This document shows positions 7,725 to 16,969 of a stretch of 50,875 nucleotides of DNA, one piece after another. The notes under the pieces were generated by a model. The model saw nothing but the letters and a program-made list of their open reading frames with translations, made no database searches and was not told the DNA's origin. Origin of the DNA: an uncultured Pelagibacteraceae bacterium (GTDB lineage: Bacteria; Pseudomonadota; Alphaproteobacteria; Pelagibacterales; Pelagibacteraceae); assembly GCA_902577285.1 (NCBI GenBank), contig CACGYL010000006.1, forward strand, positions 1-50,875, given 5' to 3'. Position numbers and translations under genes: made by a program. Every line of letters starts with the position of its first letter. Position 1 is the first letter of the stretch.

Positions 7725-7840
7725 GCCTGGCAACGTCCTACTCTTCCGTGTCTTAAGACAAAGTACCATCGGCGCAGAAAGGCTTGACTTCCGAGTTCGG
7801 GATGGGATCGGGTATTTCCCTTTCGCAATAATTACCAGGC
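7725..7840 (-). rRNA. rrf: 5S ribosomal RNA
   Basis: On the minus strand the sequence starts GCCTGG and ends CCAGGC, forming the terminal helix. It contains the hallmark CCCGAACTCGGAAGT loop and the GATGGTA segment, over about 116 bases. No 16S or 23S sequence is present on either side in the window, so this 5S gene is separated from the main rRNA genes. This is a known peculiarity of SAR11 genomes, where a hypervariable region splits them. The ends could be one or two bases off. Confidence 0.96.
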
Positions 7841-7846
7841 ATGCAG

Positions 7847-7875
7847 CTTATATTCATATAATTAAAAAAAGGCAA
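7847..7875 (-). promoter_or_regulatory. Sigma70-type promoter of the 5S rRNA
   Basis: Read on the minus strand, TTGCCT (7870-7875) and TATAAG (7847-7852) are spaced by exactly 17 bases. The 5S 5' end lies about seven bases downstream of the -10 element. This is a near-consensus promoter placed where a dedicated 5S promoter should be, as expected for a 5S gene that cannot be transcribed with 16S and 23S. Confidence 0.65.
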
Positions 7876-7934
7876 ATTATTTTTTAAAAAGTAATATATT
7901 AATAGATAAACAATAATATAGATAATAAGCGGAG

Positions 7935-9059
7935 ATGAATAAGGTTAAAACAGCATTTGTAGCATTTTTTCCTGTAATCCCAAATAACATGGGTTCTTCT
8001 ACTGTTGTGAATAGTAGATTTAAATATTGGCCATCAGGAAAAAAATTATTTCAATTATCCCATATAAAAAAAATTAATAATAACAAAATTAAAACAATTT
8101 TTTTAAAAAAAGAGAGTCCAATTTTAAAAATTATATTGTTGCCAAAACTAATATTAGAAATATTTTTTTATTTAAAAAATTCTAAAAAAAAAATTATAAT
8201 TATTGAAGGGGCAAGTTGGGTTTTTTATAGCTTTATAGTTTTTATTACATTAAAGCTTATACTTTCAAAAACCAAAATTGTTTATATTTCACATTCAATT
8301 GAATCCGAAATAAGAAAAAAATATTCTAATAGATTTATCTATCTTGTTACATTTCTTTTAGAAAGATTACTTTTGAAGAATGTAGACTTAGTAACTTCTG
8401 TATCTAAACAGGAGAAAAGAAAGATTAAAAAATTGCATAATATAAATAGCATTCTTTATCCAAATTCAGTTACAATTGATAGGAAAGTTAGAAAAAAGTT
8501 AATTCATAATGAATATATATATTATTCTGGATCTTATCTTTACAAACCTAATAAATACGCAATTGATTATCTTAATCAGAAAATCATGCCCATCTTACTT
8601 AAAGAATTTCCAAAATTGAAATTGGTTATAACGGGCGGTGGTTTTAATCTTAATTATCCATGGTTAATTAATAAAGATATTGTTAGTAAAGAAAATTTAT
8701 ACAATATCATATATCATTCTTTATGCTTGTGTGTTCCGTTAAAGTTTGGGTCTGGTACAAGGATAAAAATTATTGAGGCATTATGTTTGGGTACTCCAGT
8801 AATATCTACAAGGAAAGGAATAGAAGGTATTAAAATAAAAAAAAAAAATCCCCCATTTATTTTTGATAAAGAAAAAGAAATAATTAAAACTATAAAATTT
8901 ATTATAAAAAATAAAAGAAAAATAAAAATTAAATCTTTATCTATGAAAAAATATTATCTTGCAGAATTTTCAATGAAAAATGTTACTGAGCGTTTTTTAA
9001 AAAAAAATCTTAATTATTTTTTTAAGTATATGAAATGGAAGAAACGAATAAAATCTTAA
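7935..9059 (+). CDS. Glycosyltransferase family 4-like protein (GT-B)
   Basis: This 374-residue protein has a two-domain GT-B layout. The N-terminal half includes hydrophobic helices (about 95-115) and a VTSVSKQEK segment near 150-160. The C-terminal half has a YYSGSYLYKPNK start and the nucleotide-sugar site LKFGSGTRIKIIEALCLGTPVIS (about 270-292) with the conserved glutamate. It probably adds a sugar to the lipid-linked repeat unit on the cytoplasmic side. A GGAG lies just before the ATG. Its last 63 bases overlap the convergent gene at 8997-9860. It is the first gene of the variable region, next to the 5S. Confidence 0.82.
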   Translation: MNKVKTAFVAFFPVIPNNMGSSTVVNSRFKYWPSGKKLFQLSHIKKINNNKIKTIFLKKESPILKIILLPKLILEIFFYLKNSKKKIIIIEGASWVFYSFIVFITLKLILSKTKIVYISHSIESEIRKKYSNRFIYLVTFLLERLLLKNVDLVTSVSKQEKRKIKKLHNINSILYPNSVTIDRKVRKKLIHNEYIYYSGSYLYKPNKYAIDYLNQKIMPILLKEFPKLKLVITGGGFNLNYPWLINKDIVSKENLYNIIYHSLCLCVPLKFGSGTRIKIIEALCLGTPVISTRKGIEGIKIKKKNPPFIFDKEKEIIKTIKFIIKNKRKIKIKSLSMKKYYLAEFSMKNVTERFLKKNLNYFFKYMKWKKRIKS

Positions 9060-9860
9060 ATATATTAAAAATAATTTTAAATTCATATCTTTAAACTTAA
9101 ATACTTTAAATAAAAGATAATAATAAGAACCAGTTGCATAAAGATTAGGTAAGTTATTTTTTTTTAAAAATTTTCTAAAATAATAGTTATTTTTTTTCCA
9201 ACTATCAATTTGCCATTTTCTATTCTCTTTGAAATCTGAAAACTTATTTTCAATTTTATATAAATTAATTTTTTTAAAAAGATTTTCAGATTTTAGATTT
9301 AATGCATCCCCTATTGAAATATAAAAATTATCTATTACACCCCAATTATACTGCTTATAACTATTTAAGTATTTTAAAAATTGTTTTGCTTTATCTACAG
9401 AGAGTCTAAATGCAATAAAATCTATACCAAAGTGAGGTTTGAATGAGCTTTCTTGTTTTCCATTTTTAATTAAAATATTTGGGTAAATAAAACCCATGTA
9501 GTTATCTTCTTTGACTGATTTTAATATTTTAATTATTTTTTTTGATAATATTACATCAGCATTAGAAAATATAAAATAATCATAGTTATTTTTTAAATAA
9601 TATTTTAAAGAATTTTTCAACATTATGGAGTTGGAATATTTTACATTTTTTGGAAGCTTGCTTTTTGGATAATTAAAATATTTCATTTTAATTTTTTTTT
9701 TCTTCAAAAATTTTTTAACACCATAATCATCGAATTGTGTTACACAAAAAGTAATATCAGTATCGTATTTTCTAATATTATTAATAAATGTATTTTGTAC
9801 TTCATTATTTATTCTTGATTTATTTAAAGGTCTGAAAGATACTTGCCAAAGAATTTTCAT
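8997..9860 (-). CDS. Putative GT-A-like glycosyltransferase
   Basis: A 287-residue protein without clear membrane segments. An N-terminal alpha/beta part carries a FIFSNADVILSKK segment (97-108) resembling the metal-binding DxD region of GT-A glycosyltransferases, with Asn-Ala-Asp in place of DxD. Later there is an aromatic-rich region with GVIDNFYISIGDAL. Recognition is weak, and the call leans on this motif plus the location. It converges on and overlaps the preceding gene, and starts 28 bases from the divergent gene at 9889. Confidence 0.55.
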   Translation of the reverse strand: MKILWQVSFRPLNKSRINNEVQNTFINNIRKYDTDITFCVTQFDDYGVKKFLKKKKIKMKYFNYPKSKLPKNVKYSNSIMLKNSLKYYLKNNYDYFIFSNADVILSKKIIKILKSVKEDNYMGFIYPNILIKNGKQESSFKPHFGIDFIAFRLSVDKAKQFLKYLNSYKQYNWGVIDNFYISIGDALNLKSENLFKKINLYKIENKFSDFKENRKWQIDSWKKNNYYFRKFLKKNNLPNLYATGSYYYLLFKVFKFKDMNLKLFLIYLRFYSFLPFHILKKIIKIFF

Positions 9861-9888
9861 AGGTGTAATTAATATATAACTATTATCA

Positions 9889-11139
9889 ATGATTTTTACA
9901 AATCTTATAAATGAATTTAAGAAAAATAATTTATTATTTAACTTTATCTTATCTTTATTTTTGCTTTACCCAATTTCAATTGTAGCTGGACCAGCATTAA
10001 TCGAAATAACAATTTTCATTTCTACTGTAATCTTCTTTTATTATTTGGTAACTAAAAAATATGACCTATCCGCAAGTTTCAAAGATAAAAATATTAAAAT
10101 TATATTATTATTCATAGCTATTTGTATTGTTTCATCTCTGACTTCTGAAAATATATTTTATTCAATAAAGTCCTCTTTTTTTTCAATAAGATTTTTACTT
10201 TATTTTCTTATAGTATTTTTTTTATTAAAATATTCAGAAAATATTATTTTATTATTTTTTTATTTTACCTCAGCTTTTATATTTCTATGTTTGGTTGATA
10301 GTTATATGCAACTAATACTTGGTTATAATATTTTCTTTTATGAGACAGGTCAAAATAGAGTAACAGGTTTATTTTTTGAAGAAAAAAAATTGGGTAGATA
10401 TTTAATTACAATCTCACCTATTTTAGTTGGTATTTATTTATTAAAAGTTAAAAGAGAAATAAATAATAAAGTCATAATTGTATTTACATTTCTGATATTT
10501 GTTTTTTTTATTTGTCTTTTTACAGCTGAGAGAGTTTCGATGTTTTACTCTGGTTTTTCAATTTTTATTTTAATTTTATCTGCATATAAAATATCAAAAA
10601 AATACTTAATACTAATTTTAATACCAATAATATTGTTGGCATCAATTTATCAAATGAAAATTTATAAATTTGACGATCAGGTAAAAAATACTATTAAGCA
10701 AATAACAAATAACAAAAGTGAATTCTCATATCCCTCCAAAGAACATAGGGCGTTTATGATAACAAGCTATAAACTTTTCAAAGAAAATTTTCTGCTTGGA
10801 GTGGGTCCAAAAAATTATAGAAATAAGTGTGCAGAGATAGAATTTAAAGATGTTAAAAATTGTTCTACTCATCCTCACAATATTTTTTTTCAATTATTAG
10901 TAGAAACAGGAATTTTAGGAATATTAATTTATATTTATATATTTTTTTTAATTTTAAAAAAAATTCTATTCTTTATTTTTTTTGAAAAGACTCTTGATCC
11001 TAAAATTTTCTTTATTTTGCCTGTGTTTTATTTTTTAAACCCCTTTTTACCCTCAGGTAATTTTTTTAATAATTGGTTTATGGCAATTGGAACAATTTCT
11101 TTACCTTTCTATATGTATTTTAATGAAAACAAAAAATAA
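9889..11139 (+). CDS. O-antigen ligase / polymerase-like membrane protein
   Basis: A 416-residue polytopic protein with about ten to twelve membrane segments. It has a large periplasmic loop near 270-335 containing NFLLGVGPKNYRNKC and HPHNIFFQLLVETGILG, the pattern of the Wzy_C/WaaL family. An ERVSM segment near 205-209 is also typical. WaaL joins undecaprenyl-linked polysaccharide to lipid A core, and Wzy polymerises repeat units. The two cannot be told apart by eye. It is followed directly by the flippase gene, whose preferred ATG (11123) overlaps this stop. Confidence 0.82.
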   Translation: MIFTNLINEFKKNNLLFNFILSLFLLYPISIVAGPALIEITIFISTVIFFYYLVTKKYDLSASFKDKNIKIILLFIAICIVSSLTSENIFYSIKSSFFSIRFLLYFLIVFFLLKYSENIILLFFYFTSAFIFLCLVDSYMQLILGYNIFFYETGQNRVTGLFFEEKKLGRYLITISPILVGIYLLKVKREINNKVIIVFTFLIFVFFICLFTAERVSMFYSGFSIFILILSAYKISKKYLILILIPIILLASIYQMKIYKFDDQVKNTIKQITNNKSEFSYPSKEHRAFMITSYKLFKENFLLGVGPKNYRNKCAEIEFKDVKNCSTHPHNIFFQLLVETGILGILIYIYIFFLILKKILFFIFFEKTLDPKIFFILPVFYFLNPFLPSGNFFNNWFMAIGTISLPFYMYFNENKK

Positions 11140-12490
11140 ATTATTAAAGAATTTGTACACAAATTCCCTGATACTATCTCTACCAGGTTTTTTCTCGATA
11201 TTTTTATCTCTATTCGCCATACCAATTCACTTAAAAGGACTGGGTATAGATAATTATGGAAATTATCTGATTTTTCATATTTTTTTGTCTTTATCTTTTC
11301 TTTTAAATTTAGGGATTTCAAAAACAATAGTCATAAGCTCAAATAGATATAGAGATTTAACTAAGGGTATAGCTTATGATGGTATTAAATTTACAATTAT
11401 AATTTTGATTATAATTGCTCTGATTTATTTATTTTGTAATTACTTTTATTTAGTAGATTTAAGCAAATACATTATTTCTAACAAATTATTTTTTTTAGGT
11501 TTGATTATATCAATATTGTATTTAACTCTAGAGGGAATAATGCAGGCTTACAAATTGTTTAAGCATTTAAGTATTTTTAATTTTTTTTTTTATAGTTTTT
11601 CTCTTTCATTGCCATCAATTTCTATTTTAGTTTTTAAAGAAATAGATCTCATTTCACTTATTTTTTTTAGTGTATTAATAAAGTTATTTTTAATTGTTTT
11701 TTTAATTTTATTTTTAATTTCAAAAGGTTTGATCAAAAAAGATAACAAAGGTAAGTTTTACAAGTCATTTTTAAAAAACTCTCCATGGCTAACATTAAAT
11801 AGTTTGTTTGTTCAACTATATGAAATGCTGGACAAATATTTAATTAAGATATTTCTTGGCTCATCTTTTATGGCTGTATATTCAATACCACAACAATTAA
11901 CCGGTAAATTAAGTATTTTGTCCAAAGGTTTTAGCGCATTTCTTCTACCTAACATTTCAAATAAAAAAAAAAATTTAGAATTTTTTTATTCTGTAGATAT
12001 TTTTTTAAAATATATTCCACTAATAATATTTCTAATTTTTCCATTTTATCCATATTTATTAAAATTTTGGCTTGGGAATGAATATTCTATTTTAGTTCAC
12101 GATTTAACAAAAATTTTTAGTCTTATAGCAATCTTTTCTTGCGTATCTCATATATTGCTAACAAAATTTGAAGCCGATCAACTATCAAATGTAAATTTCA
12201 GAATCGAGGTAATGTTCTTGCCATTATTTTTAATAGCGCTTGTTTATATGTCCTACGCTAATTATTCTTTAATAAATATTTCTCTTTTAGTTTTAATTAA
12301 AGAAATCGTTTTAATTTTTTTTAGAATATATTTTTTAAAAATTAATTATAAAAGAGTTCAAATTTATTTCTTTTATTTAGCTTCTTTAATAATTTTGTTA
12401 TTTTTATCTTTTATTAATTTCAAATTGTTTTATTTAATTACCATTATACTATTATTATTTACATTCAAAAATGTTAAGTTCAATTATTAG
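11123..12490 (+). CDS. Oligosaccharide flippase (Wzx-like)
   Basis: This is about 455 residues from the ATG at 11123, with an earlier in-frame ATG at 11087. The protein has around twelve to fourteen membrane helices. The N-terminus (NLYTNSLILSLPGFFSIFLS) and the LGIDNYGNYLIF segment match polysaccharide flippases of the MATE/MOP superfamily. PWLTLNSLFVQLYEMLDKYLIKIFLG, read in two parts near 229-255, is also characteristic. It would move lipid-linked repeat units across the inner membrane. It overlaps the genes on both sides by 17-20 bases, giving a three-gene unit. Confidence 0.85.
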   Translation: MKTKNKLLKNLYTNSLILSLPGFFSIFLSLFAIPIHLKGLGIDNYGNYLIFHIFLSLSFLLNLGISKTIVISSNRYRDLTKGIAYDGIKFTIIILIIIALIYLFCNYFYLVDLSKYIISNKLFFLGLIISILYLTLEGIMQAYKLFKHLSIFNFFFYSFSLSLPSISILVFKEIDLISLIFFSVLIKLFLIVFLILFLISKGLIKKDNKGKFYKSFLKNSPWLTLNSLFVQLYEMLDKYLIKIFLGSSFMAVYSIPQQLTGKLSILSKGFSAFLLPNISNKKKNLEFFYSVDIFLKYIPLIIFLIFPFYPYLLKFWLGNEYSILVHDLTKIFSLIAIFSCVSHILLTKFEADQLSNVNFRIEVMFLPLFLIALVYMSYANYSLINISLLVLIKEIVLIFFRIYFLKINYKRVQIYFFYLASLIILLFLSFINFKLFYLITIILLLFTFKNVKFNY

Positions 12491-13412
12491 AAAACTTTTA
12501 GAAAGCTTAAGTTTCTTTTATTCAAATAATATGAAACAAGTAGAAATAAATGACAGAAAAATTTATGATCAAATCAAAAAAAAAATCGATCCTAAATATG
12601 TTGAAAGTAAAAACCTTAAAATAACGCATAGAATTTTTAACAAACAAATTTTTAAAATTATAAAAAACAGAGACCTTAAAAACTTCTTACGATATTCATT
12701 TATTCAAAAAATGTTTTTTGTTCATAACCGATTTTTTATTTTAAAAGAACTAAATACTTTAAAAAAAGATAAGAAGTGGGCTTTATATAAAAGAATTCTT
12801 GTTGAGGATAGTGTTGGGAATCCTGTAAGATACTTTCTTTATCCAAAATCTTCTGGAAATCAGATTAATCATGTTTACCATTTGAGTATATTAATTAATT
12901 CACTAAATTTAGATTTAAAAAAGGTAAATCATGTTTATGAATTTGGTGGTGGGTATGGTTGTATGGCTCGAATATTTTCAAAAATTAATCAAAATGTAAA
13001 ATATACGATATTTGATACAAAACTAGTAAATCTTCTACAATATTACTATCTCAAACAAAATGGCTTAGATGTTGGATTTAATAAAAATCATAAATTTTTA
13101 TTAACTAATAAATTCAAATTTACAAAAAAAAAACCAGTACCGAATTCATTGTTTATAGCCAATTGGTCAATGTCTGAAACGCCACTAGATTTCAGAAAAA
13201 AGATTATTTTTGAAATGAATAATTATGAGAATATACTAATTTCTTTTCAAGAAAGCTTCGAAAATATAAATAATTTAATATATTTTAAAAATTTGCAATT
13301 AGATCTTCAATCGAATTATAACTTTAAATTAATTCTTAATAATTTTTACAAGGGGAATATTATAAAAAGAGAGAAACATTATTTTTTAATAGGAAAAAAG
13401 TTAAAGATTTAA
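12471..13412 (+). CDS. Putative sugar O-methyltransferase (SAM-dependent)
   Basis: The 313-residue protein has a central class I methyltransferase SAM-binding motif, EFGGGYGCMARIF (about 160-172), followed by a YTIFDTKLVNLLQYYYL segment. This resembles the putative sugar O-methyltransferases of polysaccharide loci. A helical N-terminal extension precedes the fold. It would methylate a sugar before or after transfer. It starts inside the end of the flippase gene and ends in a 12-base tail-to-tail overlap with the next gene. Confidence 0.65.
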   Translation: MLSSIIRKLLESLSFFYSNNMKQVEINDRKIYDQIKKKIDPKYVESKNLKITHRIFNKQIFKIIKNRDLKNFLRYSFIQKMFFVHNRFFILKELNTLKKDKKWALYKRILVEDSVGNPVRYFLYPKSSGNQINHVYHLSILINSLNLDLKKVNHVYEFGGGYGCMARIFSKINQNVKYTIFDTKLVNLLQYYYLKQNGLDVGFNKNHKFLLTNKFKFTKKKPVPNSLFIANWSMSETPLDFRKKIIFEMNNYENILISFQESFENINNLIYFKNLQLDLQSNYNFKLILNNFYKGNIIKREKHYFLIGKKLKI

Positions 13413-14669
13413 GTCAGGAAGATTAAAAAAGTTTAAGTCAATGTAGAAGTAAGCATAGTTTATAAATTTTTTGATTTCACCAAATAAAGAACTTTCAAAT
13501 AAAGTATTACTCTCACCTCTCATAGAGTAACCCGCATATTGATCAAGTTTCCACATGAAAATATAAAAAATCAAAAAAATTAATAATGATATTTTTTCCA
13601 GTACTTTAGTATCATAACTTGCAATAAAATTCTTAAACTTAAGAGTGTTTAATTTTAAAGTTGAATAATAAACAATTAAATTTGTAGAAATTAAACTTAT
13701 ATTTCGCCCATGGTCCACATGAGCTAGTATGAAAATTATAATACATGGTAAAAAAAATAGTAAAGCATACTTTTGATAAATTGAATTGTAAGTAATAATT
13801 TTTTTTTTTAATAATGTTTCAAACAAAACATAATAAATAACAATGCTTAGAACTATACTTATGAATAATTCTACAAATTCATTGTAAGTAAAGTAGTGAA
13901 AATGCCATTTATAAAATCCACCTATTGCAGTATATAAGCCCCCTTTTAATTGTGGATGTAGCGTTACATCATATTTTTTTAACATTTGATTCATAGAATT
14001 AAATTGTTCCTCGTTTCCTATGAATAAAAATAGTAAAACAATTACAGCTATTAAAGGTGAATAAATTTTTAGAATTGAATTTAATTCTTTTCTTTTTTCA
14101 ATAAAACCAATTGAAATTAGAATATGAACACCAATAAAAAAAATTTGATACTCATGGATCAAAGTTACAATTATTAGTAAAGGAATAATAATAAATTTTA
14201 ATGAATTAAGATAATTGTAATAAGTATTCTTTTCCTTAAAATATATGAATATATAAGCATGAAATAAAATGGTTATTTTAATAAATATATCTTTTAGAAA
14301 AAAAGTATTTGGGTCATAAATAGAAAATAATAGGAATACTGGAGAAAATAATATTAAAATAGCTATATAGTTAGAATAAAATATCTTATTAAAGATTAAA
14401 AAAAATAATACGATTTGAATTACGTATAATGAAAATAAAACAAATGTAAAAAATAATTTAGGATCAATATTAAAATAATTATCTAGTAAAATAAAAATTT
14501 GACCCAACAAACCTCTTCTAACAAAACCAAATTCATAATTTATAAAAAGCTCATTATAAGAGTAATTTCGTAAATTAATTGAGTCATTGAATATTAAAAT
14601 ACTGTAAACAATCAAAATTATAAAAAGAAATACAAATATTGTTTTAAGTAAAAATGAATTAAATTTCAT
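13401..14669 (-). CDS. Polytopic membrane protein of unknown function
   Basis: A 422-residue protein with about ten membrane helices. A short loop after the first helix contains NYEFGFVRRGLLGQIF (about 45-60), and a later one contains AHVDHGRN (about 314-321). The conserved-looking charged residues in loops suggest an enzyme or transporter for lipid-linked substrates. I do not recognise the family, and a polymerase-like or GT-C-like role is only a guess from context. It diverges from the next gene across a 103-base gap. Confidence 0.6.
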   Translation of the reverse strand: MKFNSFLLKTIFVFLFIILIVYSILIFNDSINLRNYSYNELFINYEFGFVRRGLLGQIFILLDNYFNIDPKLFFTFVLFSLYVIQIVLFFLIFNKIFYSNYIAILILFSPVFLLFSIYDPNTFFLKDIFIKITILFHAYIFIYFKEKNTYYNYLNSLKFIIIPLLIIVTLIHEYQIFFIGVHILISIGFIEKRKELNSILKIYSPLIAVIVLLFLFIGNEEQFNSMNQMLKKYDVTLHPQLKGGLYTAIGGFYKWHFHYFTYNEFVELFISIVLSIVIYYVLFETLLKKKIITYNSIYQKYALLFFLPCIIIFILAHVDHGRNISLISTNLIVYYSTLKLNTLKFKNFIASYDTKVLEKISLLIFLIFYIFMWKLDQYAGYSMRGESNTLFESSLFGEIKKFINYAYFYIDLNFFNLPDLNL

Positions 14670-14772
14670 ATTTGAAATTATTTATATTAGTATATTTAAT
14701 CTGTTTAAATAAATTTAATAAAATAATAAACAAATAACAAAGTATTTTGAATGATTATTATTTAATGAAATT

Positions 14773-16218
14773 ATGAATATTAAAAACGTTATTTTAAACC
14801 AAAAAGTATTGCTTGGTTTTTTTGTAATATCTTTATGGATATCAGTAGACACAAGTTTTCACAATTTTAAAAGTTTTGAATTAAACTTTAAGACCTTATT
14901 TATTTACTTTAGAATTATAGCTCCTTTTATTATTTGCTCAATATGCCTTTTTTTATTTTTAATAGATAAATATAAATACAAAGAAAAGCTGTCTGTAAAT
15001 TATTTTTTTTATTTTACGTATTTATTTTTATTATCTCAAATAGTTGGACTTATTCTTACAAATAACTCGATCTTAAATATAAGTTTTGTAATTAACTCAG
15101 CTTTTCTAATTTTATTAATTCAAATTTCATACTTTTATAAAATCAATATTAGCAAATATTTTAATCTTTCAATTTTAATTTTATTTTTTGTATTAGTTAT
15201 TTATTCATATGGGATGTTAAAATGGTTTTTTGTAGAAACAGTTAACCTTAATTTGTATGGAGCTTGGCCACATTCATTAAGGAACTACGAATTTTTGAGT
15301 AGTAACCTTCCAAGATCATCTGGACTAGCAAGAAATGCGATGATTTTATTTATCTTTTTCTCATTTCTGTTTTTTATAAAAAACAAAAAAAACTTATTTT
15401 TGTATTCTTTAGTGTTTATTTTTCTCAATTTTATAATACTTTTAACACAGTCAAGAATAATATTAATTTTCTATTTAGGTTTTTCAATTATACTTACGAT
15501 TTCTATTCTAATTTCTAACTTATTTAATTTAAAAAAAAAAATATTTATACTATTTATAATTTTTATTTTACCTTTATTTTTCACTTATTTTTCGGTTAAA
15601 TATAAAAATATCTATGTAATTCATAAATGTTGCAGCATGGATTATTACACATTTGGTGAGTTACCAGACGATACCTCAAATATTAATTTAAAAAATGAGA
15701 ATATTGAAGAAAAAAATATTTTATATGGGAATTCGACAAGTGGAGCAGACATTATAAGAGACAACTTTATAAATAAGGGCAAGGAAATTTGGAGACCAGT
15801 AGACCCAAGATCCTTTTCATCATTCAGACTCGAAGATTGGAGTAAATTAATAAAAACTAACAAAAGTATTTTATATGGGTATGGTGCAATGGGAGATAGA
15901 TTTTTGATTGACCAAACAGCTTCTAATGGATTTATTTATGTTTATTCTAGTTCAGGTATAATTGGACTTATTTTATTTATAATAATATTTGTTAGGTCTG
16001 CATATTTATCAATGTCAATTATTTTTAAAAGTAAATTAAAAATAGAAAAAAAAAATTTTAAATATTTAATCTCAAGTTCATTAATTATTTTTTTTCTATT
16101 CAGAAGTTTTGTAGAGACGTCTTTTGCAAATTTTGGTATAGATTTTTTACTATTTTTTATATCAATGGCATATTTAGAAAATAATAAAAAAGAAATATTA
16201 AATAAAAAACTTAATTAA
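14773..16218 (+). CDS. O-antigen polymerase/ligase-like membrane protein
   Basis: A 481-residue protein with about eleven membrane helices. It has the SRIILIFYLGFS stretch near 225-236 and a large periplasmic loop (about 275-385) followed by ILYGYGAMGD and ASNGFIYVYSSSGIIGLILF, the Wzy/WaaL C-terminal pattern. Together with the protein at 9889-11139 this gives two members of the family, as expected if one polymerises and the other ligates. It overlaps the convergent GT26 gene by 21 bases. Confidence 0.78.
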   Translation: MNIKNVILNQKVLLGFFVISLWISVDTSFHNFKSFELNFKTLFIYFRIIAPFIICSICLFLFLIDKYKYKEKLSVNYFFYFTYLFLLSQIVGLILTNNSILNISFVINSAFLILLIQISYFYKINISKYFNLSILILFFVLVIYSYGMLKWFFVETVNLNLYGAWPHSLRNYEFLSSNLPRSSGLARNAMILFIFFSFLFFIKNKKNLFLYSLVFIFLNFIILLTQSRIILIFYLGFSIILTISILISNLFNLKKKIFILFIIFILPLFFTYFSVKYKNIYVIHKCCSMDYYTFGELPDDTSNINLKNENIEEKNILYGNSTSGADIIRDNFINKGKEIWRPVDPRSFSSFRLEDWSKLIKTNKSILYGYGAMGDRFLIDQTASNGFIYVYSSSGIIGLILFIIIFVRSAYLSMSIIFKSKLKIEKKNFKYLISSSLIIFFLFRSFVETSFANFGIDFLLFFISMAYLENNKKEILNKKLN

Positions 16219-16902
16219 AAATATTGATTTTAATGCTCTTAAAAAATGTTTTCTTGGGCTAAAAATTATTCTAAATATCCAGCCTAAGTAATACCTATCA
16301 ACAAAATCATTAATTGGTGCCTGTCTTTTGGTTAAAAAAGCTATTGCAGCACCAGTACAAATAATACTGGTTTTAAATTTTAAATTTTCTCTAAGATATA
16401 AAGCTAATCTTTCTTGTACTTCTCCACCTAAATTAATTAAAATATATCTTGGTTTACTCTTTTTTATTTCACTAAGTAATTTTAAATCTTTCAAATTTTG
16501 ATTATTATATATTGGGGCTATATATGATTGAACATTTAGTATATTTTTTTTTTTTAAATAATTTTTGTTAAAAACAGTTTCAGTTTTATTTGGATCTATA
16601 AGAAAAAATTTAGTTTTTTTTTTAAATTTTAAATCAAGAAATTTCTTTAAAAATAAATATCCTGAAAATTTAGTTACTTTTTTACTTTTAAAGATTCTTA
16701 ACAATATACAAAAAAAACCACTATCAAGAATTGCAATATCTGATTTAATAAGCGAGTTATAGTAATCTCGATTTTTATCTATATTGGTAAGTGCAGAAGC
16801 TGCTGGTGCTACTAGGTACCCACCCTTATTTAACCTTTTTAATAAAAGGTCAAAAGAATAATCATAAAACTTAATTTTCTTAAATATAATCACACTATTC
16901 AT
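16198..16902 (-). CDS. WecG/TagA/CpsF family glycosyltransferase (GT26)
   Basis: The 234-residue protein follows the GT26 plan. The N-terminal part has a SALTN segment (36-40) and an Asp-containing ILDSG (58-62). The middle strand is ILINLGGEVQERLALY and the C-terminus carries CTGAAIAFLTKRQAPINDFVDRYYLGWIFRI, cited here in parts at about 187-215. GT26 enzymes add the second sugar to the undecaprenyl-linked primer as peripheral membrane proteins. This fits the WecA-like gene at 26180. Confidence 0.82.
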   Translation of the reverse strand: MNSVIIFKKIKFYDYSFDLLLKRLNKGGYLVAPAASALTNIDKNRDYYNSLIKSDIAILDSGFFCILLRIFKSKKVTKFSGYLFLKKFLDLKFKKKTKFFLIDPNKTETVFNKNYLKKKNILNVQSYIAPIYNNQNLKDLKLLSEIKKSKPRYILINLGGEVQERLALYLRENLKFKTSIICTGAAIAFLTKRQAPINDFVDRYYLGWIFRIIFSPRKHFLRALKSIFLIKFFI

Positions 16903-16969
16903 TATGTTTAAAAATATTTGAATTCATTATATTATTTTAAAATAATATATTAATAATCCTTCTACAAAA

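Noticed and set aside
7716-7769. Upstream extension of the epimerase gene to 7769
   Set aside because: The extra codons are read out of the 5S rRNA. The protein family starts at the [10 protein letters not shown] segment, so ATG 7715 is the start.
7660-7887. Plus-strand open frame of about 75 codons across the 5S region
   Set aside because: It lies antisense to the 5S rRNA and the start of the epimerase gene, and its translation shows no protein-like conservation.
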